Below, piece after piece: positions 49,711-59,096 of a DNA stretch of 64,000 bases. The notes beneath the pieces were generated by a model that was not told the DNA's origin, did not search any database, and was given only the letters and a program-made list of their open reading frames with translations. Source of the DNA: an uncultured Lachnospiraceae bacterium (GTDB lineage: Bacteria; Bacillota; Clostridia; Lachnospirales; Lachnospiraceae); the NCBI GenBank assembly GCA_910587305.1, contig CAJUKV010000012.1, positions 1-64,000 of the forward strand, given 5' to 3'. Made by a program: the position numbers and the translations under genes. The first letter of the stretch is position 1, and every line of letters starts with the position of its first letter.

Positions 49711-50907
49711 TCAATCGCCCAGGGAATAAGGATCTTCCCGGTTGTTATATTTGGCAAGAAAACGATGTATTTTGTCCGTGGGCGTATACACGTTCATCAT
49801 AGAGGAATCATGATTCATAAAATCAATAATAGAAGCCAGAAACTTACTCATATCAGCTTCAATATAGTAAGGTCGGGATATGAGTTCAGGATTCTGGTAA
49901 GTCAGGTTTGTGGTTACAACTTTATCGAAATAACATTTTTCATAGGCTTCATCAAAACGGCCAAGGCCCTCCGTAAAAAGACCGAAAGTACAGCATACAT
50001 AAACACGCTTGGCATTCATTGCTTTCAGCTGCTTGGCGGTATCAATCATGCTGCCGCCGGAAGCAATCATATCGTCAATAATAATGACATCTTTGCCGTC
50101 TATATTGTCCCCGAGAAATTCATGGGCAATAATCGGATTTTTACCGTTTACAATGGTGGAATAATCACGGCGCTTGTAAAACATTCCAACGTCAACGCCA
50201 AGTACATTGGCAAAATATACGGCCCGGTCTAAGGCCCCCTCGTCAGGACTTATCACAATCAGATTGTCTTTGTCAATCAGAAGGTTATCTTCTGTTGCAA
50301 GCAGCGCACGGATAAACTGGTACGGCGGAGTAAAATTGTCAAATCCATGTAAAGGCTCCGCGTTCTGTACTCTTGGGTCGTGGGCGTCAAAGGTAATAAG
50401 ATTGCTGACCCCCATGTTGGTGAGTTCTTCTATTGCATAAGCACAGTCAAGAGATTCGCGTCCGCTTCGTTTATGCTGGCGGCCTTCATATAAAAAGGGC
50501 ATGATAACATTGATGCGGTGAGCTTTTCCGTTGACTGCCGCGATAACTCTTTTTAAATCCTGATAATGATCATCAGGAGATTTATAATTGGTATATTCAT
50601 TCATTGTGTAAGAAATACTATGATTACAGACATCCACAAGAATAAACAAATCCTTACCCCTGACGGATTCGGAGATAACCGCTTTTCCTTCTCCGGTATT
50701 AAAACGATAGCATGTACTTCCCATGATAAAGTTATCCGATACATAACTTTTGAAAGCCGGGTCGTTTTTGGCTATATTTTTAACACTTTTTCTGAAGTTA
50801 ATCAGGTGATTGTTTACGTTGTTTCCAAGCTTTGCAGCCGAATCTAAGACAAGTAATTTAAGGGGAGCAACAGGCATAGCCGCTTCCAGTTCATGTAAAT
50901 TAGGCAT
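49711..50907 (-). CDS. prs: Ribose-phosphate pyrophosphokinase, long form
   Basis: Prs makes PRPP from ribose 5-phosphate and ATP for nucleotide, histidine and tryptophan synthesis. The 398 residues exceed the usual ~315. The PRPP-binding motif VIIIDDMIASGGS is clear, the RRDYST region is the flexible catalytic loop, and FDAHDPRVQ matches the metal-binding segment. The N-terminal ~80 residues and a C-terminal extension differ from the classical type, matching the long Prs of Clostridia. CGGAGGTCACC precedes the ATG at 50907 on the reverse strand. It stands alone. Confidence 0.9.
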   Translation of the reverse strand: MPNLHELEAAMPVAPLKLLVLDSAAKLGNNVNNHLINFRKSVKNIAKNDPAFKSYVSDNFIMGSTCYRFNTGEGKAVISESVRGKDLFILVDVCNHSISYTMNEYTNYKSPDDHYQDLKRVIAAVNGKAHRINVIMPFLYEGRQHKRSGRESLDCAYAIEELTNMGVSNLITFDAHDPRVQNAEPLHGFDNFTPPYQFIRALLATEDNLLIDKDNLIVISPDEGALDRAVYFANVLGVDVGMFYKRRDYSTIVNGKNPIIAHEFLGDNIDGKDVIIIDDMIASGGSMIDTAKQLKAMNAKRVYVCCTFGLFTEGLGRFDEAYEKCYFDKVVTTNLTYQNPELISRPYYIEADMSKFLASIIDFMNHDSSMMNVYTPTDKIHRFLAKYNNREDPYSLGD

Positions 50908-51088
50908 GGTGACCTCCGTTAAGTAAATAAAGCAAGGGAATATATTTATCCACCAATTATTTTATAACATTATGATAGTGACACGTCAAGAAATTTCTAG
51001 TAAAATGAAAGGAACATAAGAATTACCGGACGTTTTGAAAGTAACGGATTATTTGATTTTTCATTTCATGTTATTCTCAGGGGGAGTT

Positions 51089-52438
51089 ATGAAGGAACGG
51101 GAAGCCAGGGGACATTTGATTGTGGGGGCGCTTAAGGGGAGTATTGCCATGGAGTTAGAGATTACGGCTGGTGATCGGCTTCTGGCAATTAACGGGGAAG
51201 AAATTAAAGATATATTTGATTATCAGTATCTTGTGGAAAATGAATTTATTACGCTGCTGGTAGAAAAGCAGGGCGGGGAGCAGTGGGAGTTAGAGATTGA
51301 GAAAGATGAGGATGAGGATCTTGGTATTGTTTTTGAAAAGGGCCTTATGGACGACTATCGCTCCTGCCAGAATAAATGTATTTTTTGTTTTATTGACCAG
51401 ATGCCGAAAGGGATGAGAGAGACTCTCTATTTTAAGGATGATGATGCAAGGCTTTCTTTTCTTCAGGGAAATTATCTTACGCTTACGAATATGTCGGATT
51501 ATGATTTAGAGAGAATTATCAGGTATCGTCTTTCCCCTATTAACATTTCTTTCCAGACCATGAATCCGCAGCTGCGCTGCCAGATGTTAAATAACCGGTT
51601 TGCAGGGGAAGCCCTGAAAAAAGCGGATAAGCTTTATGAGGCGGGAATCACCATGAATGGGCAGATTGTCCTATGTAAAGGGATCAATGACGGGAAAGAA
51701 CTGGAATTTAGCATTCGAAAGCTGGCGGAATATATTCCGGTGCTTGAAAGCGTGTCTGTGGTGCCGGCCGGATTGACCAAATATCGGGAGGGGCTGTATT
51801 CTCTTGAAAAATTTACAAAAAAGGATGCGGAAAAGGTTTTAGGAACGATCCATTCTTTTCAGGAAGAATTTTATCAAAAGTATGGAATCCATTTTGTCCA
51901 TGCCAGTGATGAATGGTATATTCTTGCCGGCAGTAAGCTGCCGGAGAAAGACAGCTATGACGGATATTTGCAGCTGGAAAACGGGGTTGGAATGCTTCGT
52001 CTTTTGCTGGATGAATTTGAAGAAGCCCTCAGGGAGGCGGGAGAGATGCGCTGCCTTAAAGGGGACGTTTTGTCCATAGCTACCGGTAAGCTTGCTTATC
52101 CTTATATTGCCGCTATGGCGGAAAAGATGATGGGCCTTGTGCCGAAATTAAAGATCTGTGTTTATGAAATTATCAATTGCTTTTTCGGGGAAGAAATCAC
52201 GGTTGCCGGTCTTTTGACGGGACAGGATATCATAGCCCAGCTTCAGGGGAAGGATCTGGGAAAAAGGTTATTGCTTCCGCAGAATATGTTAAGAAGCGGA
52301 GAAGAGGTTTTTTTGGACGACGTGACGGTCTCAGATATGGAAAAGGCTTTACAAGTGAAAATAGATATTGTAAAATCAAGCGGATATGACTTTGTGAATG
52401 GGATTTTGGGTTTGGAAGAAGAGAAAGGAAACGGTTAG
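51089..52438 (+). CDS. DUF512 protein: PDZ plus radical-SAM-type cluster motif
   Basis: This 449-residue cytoplasmic protein has an N-terminal PDZ-like domain (ITAGDRLLAINGEEIKDIFD), then a radical SAM-like domain with C93-x3-C97-x2-C100 (SCQNKCIFCFIDQ), then the DUF512 domain. The function is unknown. The gene is typically found next to der and gpsA in Clostridia, as here, which suggests a link to ribosome assembly or membrane-lipid genes by context only. The start at 51089 follows CAGGGGGAGTT; the frame to 51035 lacks a ribosome site. der starts 5 bases after the stop. Confidence 0.9.
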   Translation: MKEREARGHLIVGALKGSIAMELEITAGDRLLAINGEEIKDIFDYQYLVENEFITLLVEKQGGEQWELEIEKDEDEDLGIVFEKGLMDDYRSCQNKCIFCFIDQMPKGMRETLYFKDDDARLSFLQGNYLTLTNMSDYDLERIIRYRLSPINISFQTMNPQLRCQMLNNRFAGEALKKADKLYEAGITMNGQIVLCKGINDGKELEFSIRKLAEYIPVLESVSVVPAGLTKYREGLYSLEKFTKKDAEKVLGTIHSFQEEFYQKYGIHFVHASDEWYILAGSKLPEKDSYDGYLQLENGVGMLRLLLDEFEEALREAGEMRCLKGDVLSIATGKLAYPYIAAMAEKMMGLVPKLKICVYEIINCFFGEEITVAGLLTGQDIIAQLQGKDLGKRLLLPQNMLRSGEEVFLDDVTVSDMEKALQVKIDIVKSSGYDFVNGILGLEEEKGNG

Positions 52439-52443
52439 TTTAA

Positions 52444-53778
52444 ATGGCAAAAAATAAAAAGCCTATTGTGGCGATTGTGGGAAGGCCCAACGTGGGAAAA
52501 TCGACGCTGTTTAACGCTATGGCAAAGCAGAGAATTTCCATCGTAAAGGATACGCCGGGGATTACCAGAGATAGGATTTATGCGGATGTAACGTGGCTTG
52601 ATAAAGCTTTTACCCTGATTGATACAGGGGGAATTGAACCGGACAGCCGAGACATCATTTTATCACAGATGCGGGAACAGGCTCAGATTGCCATAGATAC
52701 GGCGGATGTTATTCTTTTTATGGTGGATGTGAAGCAGGGAATGGTGGACGCGGACGCTAAGGTGGCGGATATGCTTAGGCGTTCCCATAAGCCGGTGGTG
52801 CTCGTTGTAAATAAAGTGGACAACTTTGATAAATATATGGCGGATGTCTATGAATTTTATAATCTTGGAATTGGCGATCCGCATCCGATTTCAGCTTCCG
52901 GCAGGCTTGGAATCGGGGATATGTTAGATGCGCTGACGAGCCACTTTGCAGACAGTGAGGGAATCGACGAGGAGGATGACAGGACAAGGATTGCCATTGT
53001 GGGAAAACCTAACGTAGGGAAATCTTCCCTGATCAATAAGCTGATTGGTGAAAATCGATTGATTGTATCGGAGATAGCCGGCACCACAAGGGACGCTGTG
53101 GACACGCCGGTTACCCATAACGGAAAAGAATATATTTTTATTGACACGGCGGGGCTGAGGCGCAAAAATAAGATAAAAGAGGAATTAGAACATTTCATGA
53201 TTGTCCGGACGGTGGGCGCTATTGAACGATCGGATTTGGTTATTTTGGTGATTGACGCGCTGGAAGGCGTGACGGAACAGGACGCCAAGATTGCAGGTAT
53301 CGCCCATGATCGCGGGAAGGCGGTCATCATTGCGGTAAACAAATGGGACGCCATTGAAAAAAATAACAAGACGGTGAATCAGTACACGGCAAAGGTACGG
53401 GAAATTTTATCTTATATGCCTTATGCGGAAATCACGTTTATTTCCGCACTGACAGGCCAGAGGCTTCCCAAACTTTATGATCTGATTGACGTCATCAGCG
53501 AAAATCATTCTATGAGGATATCTACGGGGGTGTTAAATGAAATTATGAGCGAGGCGGTGGCCCTCCAACAACCTCCCTCCGATAAAGGAAAACGGCTGCG
53601 GCTTTATTATATTACACAAGTAGGGGTAAAACCGCCTACCTTTGTAATTTTTGTCAACGATAAGGAGCTGATGCATTTTTCTTACACCAGATACTTGGAA
53701 AATAAGATACGGGAGGCTTTTGGTTTCAGAGGGACGCCTCTTAAGTTTTTCATCAGGGAAAGGAGTGAAAAAAAATAG
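52444..53778 (+). CDS. der: Ribosome-assembly GTPase Der (EngA)
   Basis: This 444-residue protein has two tandem GTPase domains followed by a KH-like domain. G1 motifs are GRPNVGKSTLF (near 12) and GKPNVGKSSLI (near 187), with matching G3 (DTGG, DTAG) and G4 (NKVD, NKWD). Der is essential for 50S subunit maturation. It follows the DUF512 gene by 5 bases and is separated from plsY by one base, so the genes are co-transcribed. Confidence 0.97.
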   Translation: MAKNKKPIVAIVGRPNVGKSTLFNAMAKQRISIVKDTPGITRDRIYADVTWLDKAFTLIDTGGIEPDSRDIILSQMREQAQIAIDTADVILFMVDVKQGMVDADAKVADMLRRSHKPVVLVVNKVDNFDKYMADVYEFYNLGIGDPHPISASGRLGIGDMLDALTSHFADSEGIDEEDDRTRIAIVGKPNVGKSSLINKLIGENRLIVSEIAGTTRDAVDTPVTHNGKEYIFIDTAGLRRKNKIKEELEHFMIVRTVGAIERSDLVILVIDALEGVTEQDAKIAGIAHDRGKAVIIAVNKWDAIEKNNKTVNQYTAKVREILSYMPYAEITFISALTGQRLPKLYDLIDVISENHSMRISTGVLNEIMSEAVALQQPPSDKGKRLRLYYITQVGVKPPTFVIFVNDKELMHFSYTRYLENKIREAFGFRGTPLKFFIRERSEKK

Positions 53779-53779
53779 G

Positions 53780-54436
53780 ATGGAACGAATCGCTTGTTTA
53801 ATCATAGGGTATGTTCTTGGTATGTTTCAGACAGCATTTATTTATGGGAAAATGCATGGAATCGATATTCGGGAACATGGCAGTGGAAATGCGGGGACAA
53901 CCAATACCCTTAGGGTATTTGGCACAAAGGCGGGCCTAATTGTTCTTGTGGGAGACATTTTAAAATGTATATTGGCGATTGTGTTAAGCGGCATGCTTTT
54001 TAATACTTCCCATCCGGATGAAATTTATCTATTAAAACTTTATGCGGCAACAGGAGCCATTTTAGGACATAACTTTCCTTTCTACCTGAAATTCAAAGGA
54101 GGCAAAGGAATTGCCGCCACAGCGGGACTTATTTTGTCCTTTCATCCGGCTTTTCTGCCAATGGGCGTTATTGTATTTTTCAGCGTGTTTTTCCTGACCC
54201 ATTATGTTTCCCTGGGATCATTGCTGGTTTATGCAGGGCTTATGATTGAGATGGTGATTGTAGGACAGCTTGGAATATTCGGCGCTTCCCAGGCTGTGCT
54301 GATTGAAATGTATATTCTTACGGCGTTTCTCACGATTCTGGCCTACTATAAGCATCGCGAAAATATCAAGCGATTGCTGGCAGGAAAGGAAAAAAAGACT
54401 TTTTTGACAAAGAAAAGCGAACAGTATGATAAATAA
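53780..54436 (+). CDS. plsY: Acyl-phosphate:glycerol-3-phosphate acyltransferase
   Basis: PlsY makes lysophosphatidic acid from acyl-phosphate and glycerol 3-phosphate at the membrane. The 218 residues have about five membrane segments and the three conserved motifs GSGNAGTTNTLRVFG, HNFPFYLKFKGGKGIA and a glycine-rich third one. The ATG at 53780 lies one base after the der stop (TAGGATG), with AAAGGAG 14 bases upstream. Its product feeds phospholipid synthesis, and the next gene, gpsA, supplies its substrate glycerol 3-phosphate. Confidence 0.95.
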   Translation: MERIACLIIGYVLGMFQTAFIYGKMHGIDIREHGSGNAGTTNTLRVFGTKAGLIVLVGDILKCILAIVLSGMLFNTSHPDEIYLLKLYAATGAILGHNFPFYLKFKGGKGIAATAGLILSFHPAFLPMGVIVFFSVFFLTHYVSLGSLLVYAGLMIEMVIVGQLGIFGASQAVLIEMYILTAFLTILAYYKHRENIKRLLAGKEKKTFLTKKSEQYDK

Positions 54437-54535
54437 ACAGAGTTATGGCTGGCAAAGCCATTATGTGTAAAAGCAGCGGAGATGACAGGCTATTTGGAAA
54501 TATGCAGGCTTAAGAAAGGAGCATGGTTATTTAAA

Positions 54536-55573
54536 ATGGCAAATGTGGGTATTATTGGCGCAGGCAGCTGGGGATGCGCGTTATCCTGGCTTCTTAGCAA
54601 CAACGGCAATCAGGTAACAGTGTGGTCTATTATAGAAGACGAAGTGAGCATGCTGAAAAACTGCCACGAGCATAAGGATAAGCTGCCCGGTGTGATTCTT
54701 CCGGAAAATATGGAATTTACGACGGATTTGGAAAGTGCGGTCAGGGATAAGGATTTGCTTGTGCTGGCAGTGCCTTCTCCTTTTACCAGAAGCACGGCGG
54801 GTAAAATGGCGCCTTTTATAAAAGAAGGGCAGATAATTGTCAACGTGGCCAAAGGAATTGAGGAGTCTACCCTCATGACCTTGTCGGAAATTGTCGAACA
54901 GGAGATTAAACAGGCGAATGTGGCGGTGCTCTCAGGTCCGTCCCATGCGGAAGAAGTGGGCAAAGGCATCCCCACCACAATTGTAGTGGGTTCCAAAAAG
55001 AAAGACACCGCCGAATATATACAGAGTCTGTTTATGAGTGATGTATTTCGGGTATATATCAGTTCTGACGTGTTGGGAATCGAGTTAGGGGCCGCCCTTA
55101 AAAATGTGGTTGCCTTAGCGGCAGGCATGGCCGACGGCTTAGGCTATGGGGATAACACGAAGGCGGCGCTTATTACAAGGGGAATTGCCGAGATTGCAAG
55201 ACTTGGAATCAGCATGGGAGGAAGAATCGAGACTTTTTATGGGCTTACAGGAATCGGGGATCTGATTGTTACCTGCGCCTCCATGCATTCCAGAAACCGC
55301 AGGGCCGGGATCTTAATCGGAAAAGGGGCTTCCATGGAAGAGGCTATGAAGGAAGTGAAAATGGTTGTCGAGGGCGTATATTCCGCCAAGGCGGGCTATG
55401 CTCTGGCACAGAAATTTCAGGTAAACGTCCCTATTATAGAGCAGGTAAACAGAATTCTATTTAAAGGCATGCCTGCCGCTAAGGCGGTTAAAGAGTTAAT
55501 GCTCCGGGAAAAGAAAGTGGAGAATATTGATTTAAGGCAGCTTTATCAAAACAGTGTGGAAATCCCCTGGTAA
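54536..55573 (+). CDS. gpsA: Glycerol-3-phosphate dehydrogenase (NAD(P)+)
   Basis: GpsA reduces dihydroxyacetone phosphate to glycerol 3-phosphate. The 345 residues start with the Rossmann motif VGIIGAGSWGCALSWLL. VNVAKGIEEST, LSGPSHAEEV and the LKNVVALAAGMADGLGYGDN segment with the catalytic lysine are all present. The ATG at 54536 is behind AAGAAAGGAGCATGGTTATT, nearly the same sequence as before the next gene (55595). It is in the der-plsY-gpsA operon. Confidence 0.96.
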   Translation: MANVGIIGAGSWGCALSWLLSNNGNQVTVWSIIEDEVSMLKNCHEHKDKLPGVILPENMEFTTDLESAVRDKDLLVLAVPSPFTRSTAGKMAPFIKEGQIIVNVAKGIEESTLMTLSEIVEQEIKQANVAVLSGPSHAEEVGKGIPTTIVVGSKKKDTAEYIQSLFMSDVFRVYISSDVLGIELGAALKNVVALAAGMADGLGYGDNTKAALITRGIAEIARLGISMGGRIETFYGLTGIGDLIVTCASMHSRNRRAGILIGKGASMEEAMKEVKMVVEGVYSAKAGYALAQKFQVNVPIIEQVNRILFKGMPAAKAVKELMLREKKVENIDLRQLYQNSVEIPW

Positions 55574-55594
55574 GAAAGGAGCAAGGTTATTAAA

Positions 55595-56407
55595 ATGAGT
55601 GAACAGTTTATTAGCACAAAGGATTATGTGGCGTCCGAACAGCTTATGGCAAGCGTGAATGTGGCGATTGCCCTTCAGAAACCTCTTTTGATTAAAGGAG
55701 AGCCGGGAACCGGGAAGACCATGCTGGCCCAGGCGGTGGCTAACTCTCTTGGTAAAAAGCTGATTATCTGGAACATCAAGTCAACTACAAAGGCCCAGGA
55801 CGGCCTGTACATGTATGACACCATACAAAGGCTTTACGACGGACAGTTTGGAGAAGCGGGGGTGGATGACATTGCCCATTATATTAAGCTGGGGAAATTA
55901 GGGGAAGCCTTTGAGTCGGACGAACAGGTTATTTTGCTGATTGATGAAATTGATAAAGCAGATTTGGAGTTTCCAAACGATCTTCTTTGGGAGCTTGATC
56001 AGATGGAGTTTTATATTTATGAAACAAAGCGTACCGTCAAGGCAAAGCAGCGTCCCATCGTTATTATAACATCCAATGCGGAAAAGGAGTTACCGGACGC
56101 TTTCCTTCGAAGGTGTATCTTCCATTACATAGACTTCCCGGATGAAGTTTTGATGGAGGAGATTGTGAGAACCCACTATCCTGATGTGGAAGACAAGCTT
56201 TTAAAGAATGCCATGGATGTATTTTATCGGATTAGAAGCCTTCGGGATATCCGCAAAAAGCCCAGCACGTCAGAATTGATTGACTGGATTAACGCCCTGC
56301 AGATTGGTGGCATCCCGGCGGAGGATATCAGGGCAAAGCTGCCTTTTGTGGGAGTAGTGGTGAAAAAGGATGAGGATTTGGAAACCGTGCGCACGAAACT
56401 TGATTGA
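55595..56407 (+). CDS. MoxR-type AAA+ ATPase
   Basis: The 270 residues contain Walker A GEPGTGKTMLAQ (about 35-46), Walker B ILLIDEIDKAD (about 112-122), sensor 1 VIITSNAEKELPDAF and arginine-finger-like RRC. MoxR ATPases act as chaperones, usually with a VWA-domain protein encoded next door, which is the case here (56516-57721). The ribosome-site sequence AAGAAAGGAGCAAGGTTATT duplicates the one before gpsA. A hairpin with a T run (56414-56437) lies between the two partner genes and may reduce expression of the second. Confidence 0.9.
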   Translation: MSEQFISTKDYVASEQLMASVNVAIALQKPLLIKGEPGTGKTMLAQAVANSLGKKLIIWNIKSTTKAQDGLYMYDTIQRLYDGQFGEAGVDDIAHYIKLGKLGEAFESDEQVILLIDEIDKADLEFPNDLLWELDQMEFYIYETKRTVKAKQRPIVIITSNAEKELPDAFLRRCIFHYIDFPDEVLMEEIVRTHYPDVEDKLLKNAMDVFYRIRSLRDIRKKPSTSELIDWINALQIGGIPAEDIRAKLPFVGVVVKKDEDLETVRTKLD

Positions 56408-56413
56408 GCATAG

Positions 56414-56437
56414 ATCCGGATCTTTTCCCGGATTTTA
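56414..56437 (+). terminator. Weak terminator between MoxR and VWA genes
   Basis: ATCCGG (56414-56419) pairs with CCGGAT (56428-56433), followed by TTTTAATT. Partial termination would make the AAA+ ATPase more abundant than its VWA partner. Confidence 0.5.
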
Positions 56438-56515
56438 ATTGTTTTAAGGCGTATGAAGGCAAGCATGCAAATTTAATCCGGTACTTTATGACGGACGTCA
56501 GTATGGGGGATGAAT

Positions 56516-57721
56516 ATGTTTTCAACGTTCTTTTATACCTGTAAAGCAAAAGGTCTTGCCATTACTTTAAGCGAATGGCTGACTTTACAGGAAGCGTTAG
56601 ACAAGGGGCTGTGCAACAGCAGCCTGACGGATTTTTATTATCTGGCAAGAATGATTTTGGTCAAAAGCGAAACAGATTTTGATAAATTTGACATGGCCTT
56701 TGAGGAAACCTTTAAGGGGATTATGTCGGAAAACGAAATTTCTAAAAATATGATGAAATGGCTGGATAAGTCCGAGTTGATAGATATGGTGGACGAAGAG
56801 GAACGCTACCGTATGAATGAGCAGGACGGCATCCAGTTTATCGATAAGGATGAGGTGGAAGCCAAGTTCAAAGAAAGGCTGCGGGATCAGGACAGCGAGC
56901 ACAACGGCGGAAGCTTTTGGATTGGCAGCATGGGCAAAACCGCTTTCGGAAATATGGGCGGTTTTATGGGCGGAATCAGAGTGGGCGGAACTACAGGGTA
57001 TCAAAGCGCATTCCAGGTAATCGGCGCCCGCAAATACAGGGATTTCCGCGACGACAGAATGCTTGACAACCGTCAGTTTCAGTTAGCTTTCCGAAAATTG
57101 CGTCAGTTTTCCTCAAGACTCGACATTCCGAAAACGGAGCTTGACATAGACGGAACCATTGACAAGACTTGTAACAACGGCGGTTATTTACAGATTGTCA
57201 TGGATAAGCCCCGCAAAAATGCGGTAAAGCTTTTACTTTTAATGGATTCGGGGGGAACCATGATTCCTTTCAGTTCCCTGCTGAATGAGCTGTTTCAGGC
57301 GGTGCACAAATCCAATCATTATAAGGATGTAAAAACCTATTATTTCCACAACTGCATTTATTCCAAGCTTTACAAAACGCCGGAGTGCGAAAACGGGGAT
57401 TGGATCGACACGGAATGGATGTTCCGGAACCTGGACAGCGACTACAAAGTGATTATAGTGGGAGACGCCGCCATGGCGCCGGAGGAGCTTTACTCCGACA
57501 GCGGAAATTACAGAGGGCCGAACGGCGGGCTTGCAGGCTGGGAATGGTTACAGCTTGTAAAACGGCACTACAAAAAGGTGGTGTGGTTAAATCCCAAGAT
57601 GGCCCCGGGCCATGCGCCCTGGCGGGAGGCGGAGACGGCGATTAAGGGGCTGTTTCCCATGTACAAGCTGACGGTGGACGGCTTAAATCAGGCCATGATA
57701 AAGCTTATGTTAAACAAATAG
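56516..57721 (+). CDS. VWA-domain (CoxE-like) protein, partner of MoxR ATPase
   Basis: This 401-residue cytoplasmic protein has an N-terminal helical part (EWLTLQEALDKGLCNSSLTD) and a central Gly/Met-rich stretch (GNMGGFMGGIRVGG). The C-terminal von Willebrand A domain has a metal-site variant DSGGTM in place of D-x-S-x-S, as in other CoxE-like proteins, and a VGDAAMAP segment. The start is at 56516 (GGGGGATGAAT precedes) rather than the adjacent ATG at 56510. The pair with MoxR suggests a metal- or cofactor-insertion chaperone; the client is unknown. Confidence 0.85.
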   Translation: MFSTFFYTCKAKGLAITLSEWLTLQEALDKGLCNSSLTDFYYLARMILVKSETDFDKFDMAFEETFKGIMSENEISKNMMKWLDKSELIDMVDEEERYRMNEQDGIQFIDKDEVEAKFKERLRDQDSEHNGGSFWIGSMGKTAFGNMGGFMGGIRVGGTTGYQSAFQVIGARKYRDFRDDRMLDNRQFQLAFRKLRQFSSRLDIPKTELDIDGTIDKTCNNGGYLQIVMDKPRKNAVKLLLLMDSGGTMIPFSSLLNELFQAVHKSNHYKDVKTYYFHNCIYSKLYKTPECENGDWIDTEWMFRNLDSDYKVIIVGDAAMAPEELYSDSGNYRGPNGGLAGWEWLQLVKRHYKKVVWLNPKMAPGHAPWREAETAIKGLFPMYKLTVDGLNQAMIKLMLNK

Positions 57722-57831
57722 TGTGAAGAAAAGTTCTAAGATGTCAAAAAACGCCATCTAAGAACTTTTAAAGCTTGCAAAGCAAGCTGTCTTCACACTT
57801 AGAAGAATGCCTTGGAAAACAGGCATTCTTC
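57721..57831 (+). repeat. Dispersed palindromic repeat, family B, copy 2
   Basis: This copy is nearly identical, inverted, to 24000-24110. GTGTGAAGA (57721-57729) and TCTTCACAC (57790-57798) bound two inner hairpins (GTTCTAAGATGTC-type and GCTTGC/GCAAGC). It is followed by GAAGAATGCCT (57802-57812)/AGGCATTCTTC (57821-57831). The element fills almost the whole gap between the VWA gene and tyrS, whose GGAGG follows at 57841-57845, so it becomes the tyrS leader. No T-box motif is seen here, though tyrS genes often have one. Confidence 0.85.
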
Positions 57832-57854
57832 GGAATACACGGAGGAAATAGAAA

Positions 57855-59078
57855 ATGACAATTTTTGACGAGTTAAAGGCCAGAGGGCTTTTGGCACAAC
57901 TTACGGACGAGGAAGAGATAAAGGAGCTGATCAATAACGGAAAAGCTACCTTTTATATTGGCTTTGACCCTACGGCGGACTCTCTGCATGTGGGACATTT
58001 CATGGCTCTTTGCCTGATGAAACGCCTGCAGATGGCGGGCAATAAGCCGATTGCGCTGATTGGCGGCGGCACAGGCATGGTGGGCGACCCTTCCGGCAGG
58101 AGCGACATGCGCAGTATGATGACAAAGGAAATGATTGACCATAACTGCGAGTGCTTTAAAAAACAGATGAGCCGTTTTATTGACTTTTCCGAGGGGAAAG
58201 CGCTGATGGTAAACAATGCGGAATGGCTTCTTGACTTAAACTATATAGAGTTTCTGCGGGATGTTGGGCCGCATTTTTCCGTAAACAGAATGCTTACCGC
58301 CGAGTGCTATAAGCAGAGGATGGAGAAGGGCTTAAGCTTTCTGGAATTTAACTACATGATCATGCAGAGCTATGATTTTTATGAACTGTTTCAGCGCTAT
58401 GGCTGTAATATGCAGTTCGGCGGCGACGACCAGTGGAGCAATATGTTGGGCGGCACGGAACTGATTAGGAGAAAGCTGGGGAAGGACGCCTATGCGATGA
58501 CCATCACCCTTTTGTTAAATTCCGAGGGGAAGAAGATGGGAAAGACACAGAAGGGCGCCGTGTGGCTTGACCCCAATAAGACCAGCCCCTTTGAGTTTTA
58601 CCAGTACTGGCGGAACGTGGCCGATGCGGATGTGCTGAAATGCCTTAGGATGCTGACGTTTTTGCCTGTTGAACAGATTGACGAGATGGATAAGTGGGAA
58701 GGCAGCCAGTTAAATCAGGCCAAGGAGATTTTGGCCTTCGAGCTTACCAAACTGGTTCACGGCGAGGAGGAGGCTGCAAGAGCGCAGGAAAGCGCAAGAG
58801 CGTTGTTTGGCGCAGGGGTAGCGGCCGATATGCCCACCACGGAACTTAGCGAGGAAGATTTTACGGACGGAAAGCTGGATTTGATTTCCGTTTTATGCAA
58901 AGCCGGGCTGGTGGCGAGCCGCTCGGAAGGAAGACGCGCCATCGAGCAGGGCGGCGTAACCTTTGGAAGTGATAAGATTACGGATGTGAAAGCCGCTTTT
59001 GGCAAGGACGCTTTTGCCGGCGAGGGCGTGGTTGTAAAAAGAGGGAAAAAGAACTTCCGCAAGCTCATTTTAAAATAA
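57855..59078 (+). CDS. tyrS: Tyrosyl-tRNA synthetase
   Basis: TyrRS charges tRNA-Tyr. The 407 residues have the HIGH-type motif FDPTADSLHVGHF (about 36-48), the KMSKS-type loop KKMGKTQKGAVWLD and a C-terminal S4 RNA-binding domain (ISVLCKAGLVASRSEGRRAI, then EQGGV). GGAGGAAATAGAAA precedes the ATG. The leader consists of a dispersed repeat (57721-57831). It is followed by a large palindrome at 59097-59278. Confidence 0.97.
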   Translation: MTIFDELKARGLLAQLTDEEEIKELINNGKATFYIGFDPTADSLHVGHFMALCLMKRLQMAGNKPIALIGGGTGMVGDPSGRSDMRSMMTKEMIDHNCECFKKQMSRFIDFSEGKALMVNNAEWLLDLNYIEFLRDVGPHFSVNRMLTAECYKQRMEKGLSFLEFNYMIMQSYDFYELFQRYGCNMQFGGDDQWSNMLGGTELIRRKLGKDAYAMTITLLLNSEGKKMGKTQKGAVWLDPNKTSPFEFYQYWRNVADADVLKCLRMLTFLPVEQIDEMDKWEGSQLNQAKEILAFELTKLVHGEEEAARAQESARALFGAGVAADMPTTELSEEDFTDGKLDLISVLCKAGLVASRSEGRRAIEQGGVTFGSDKITDVKAAFGKDAFAGEGVVVKRGKKNFRKLILK

Positions 59079-59096
59079 GAGAATGTAAATCAATGT

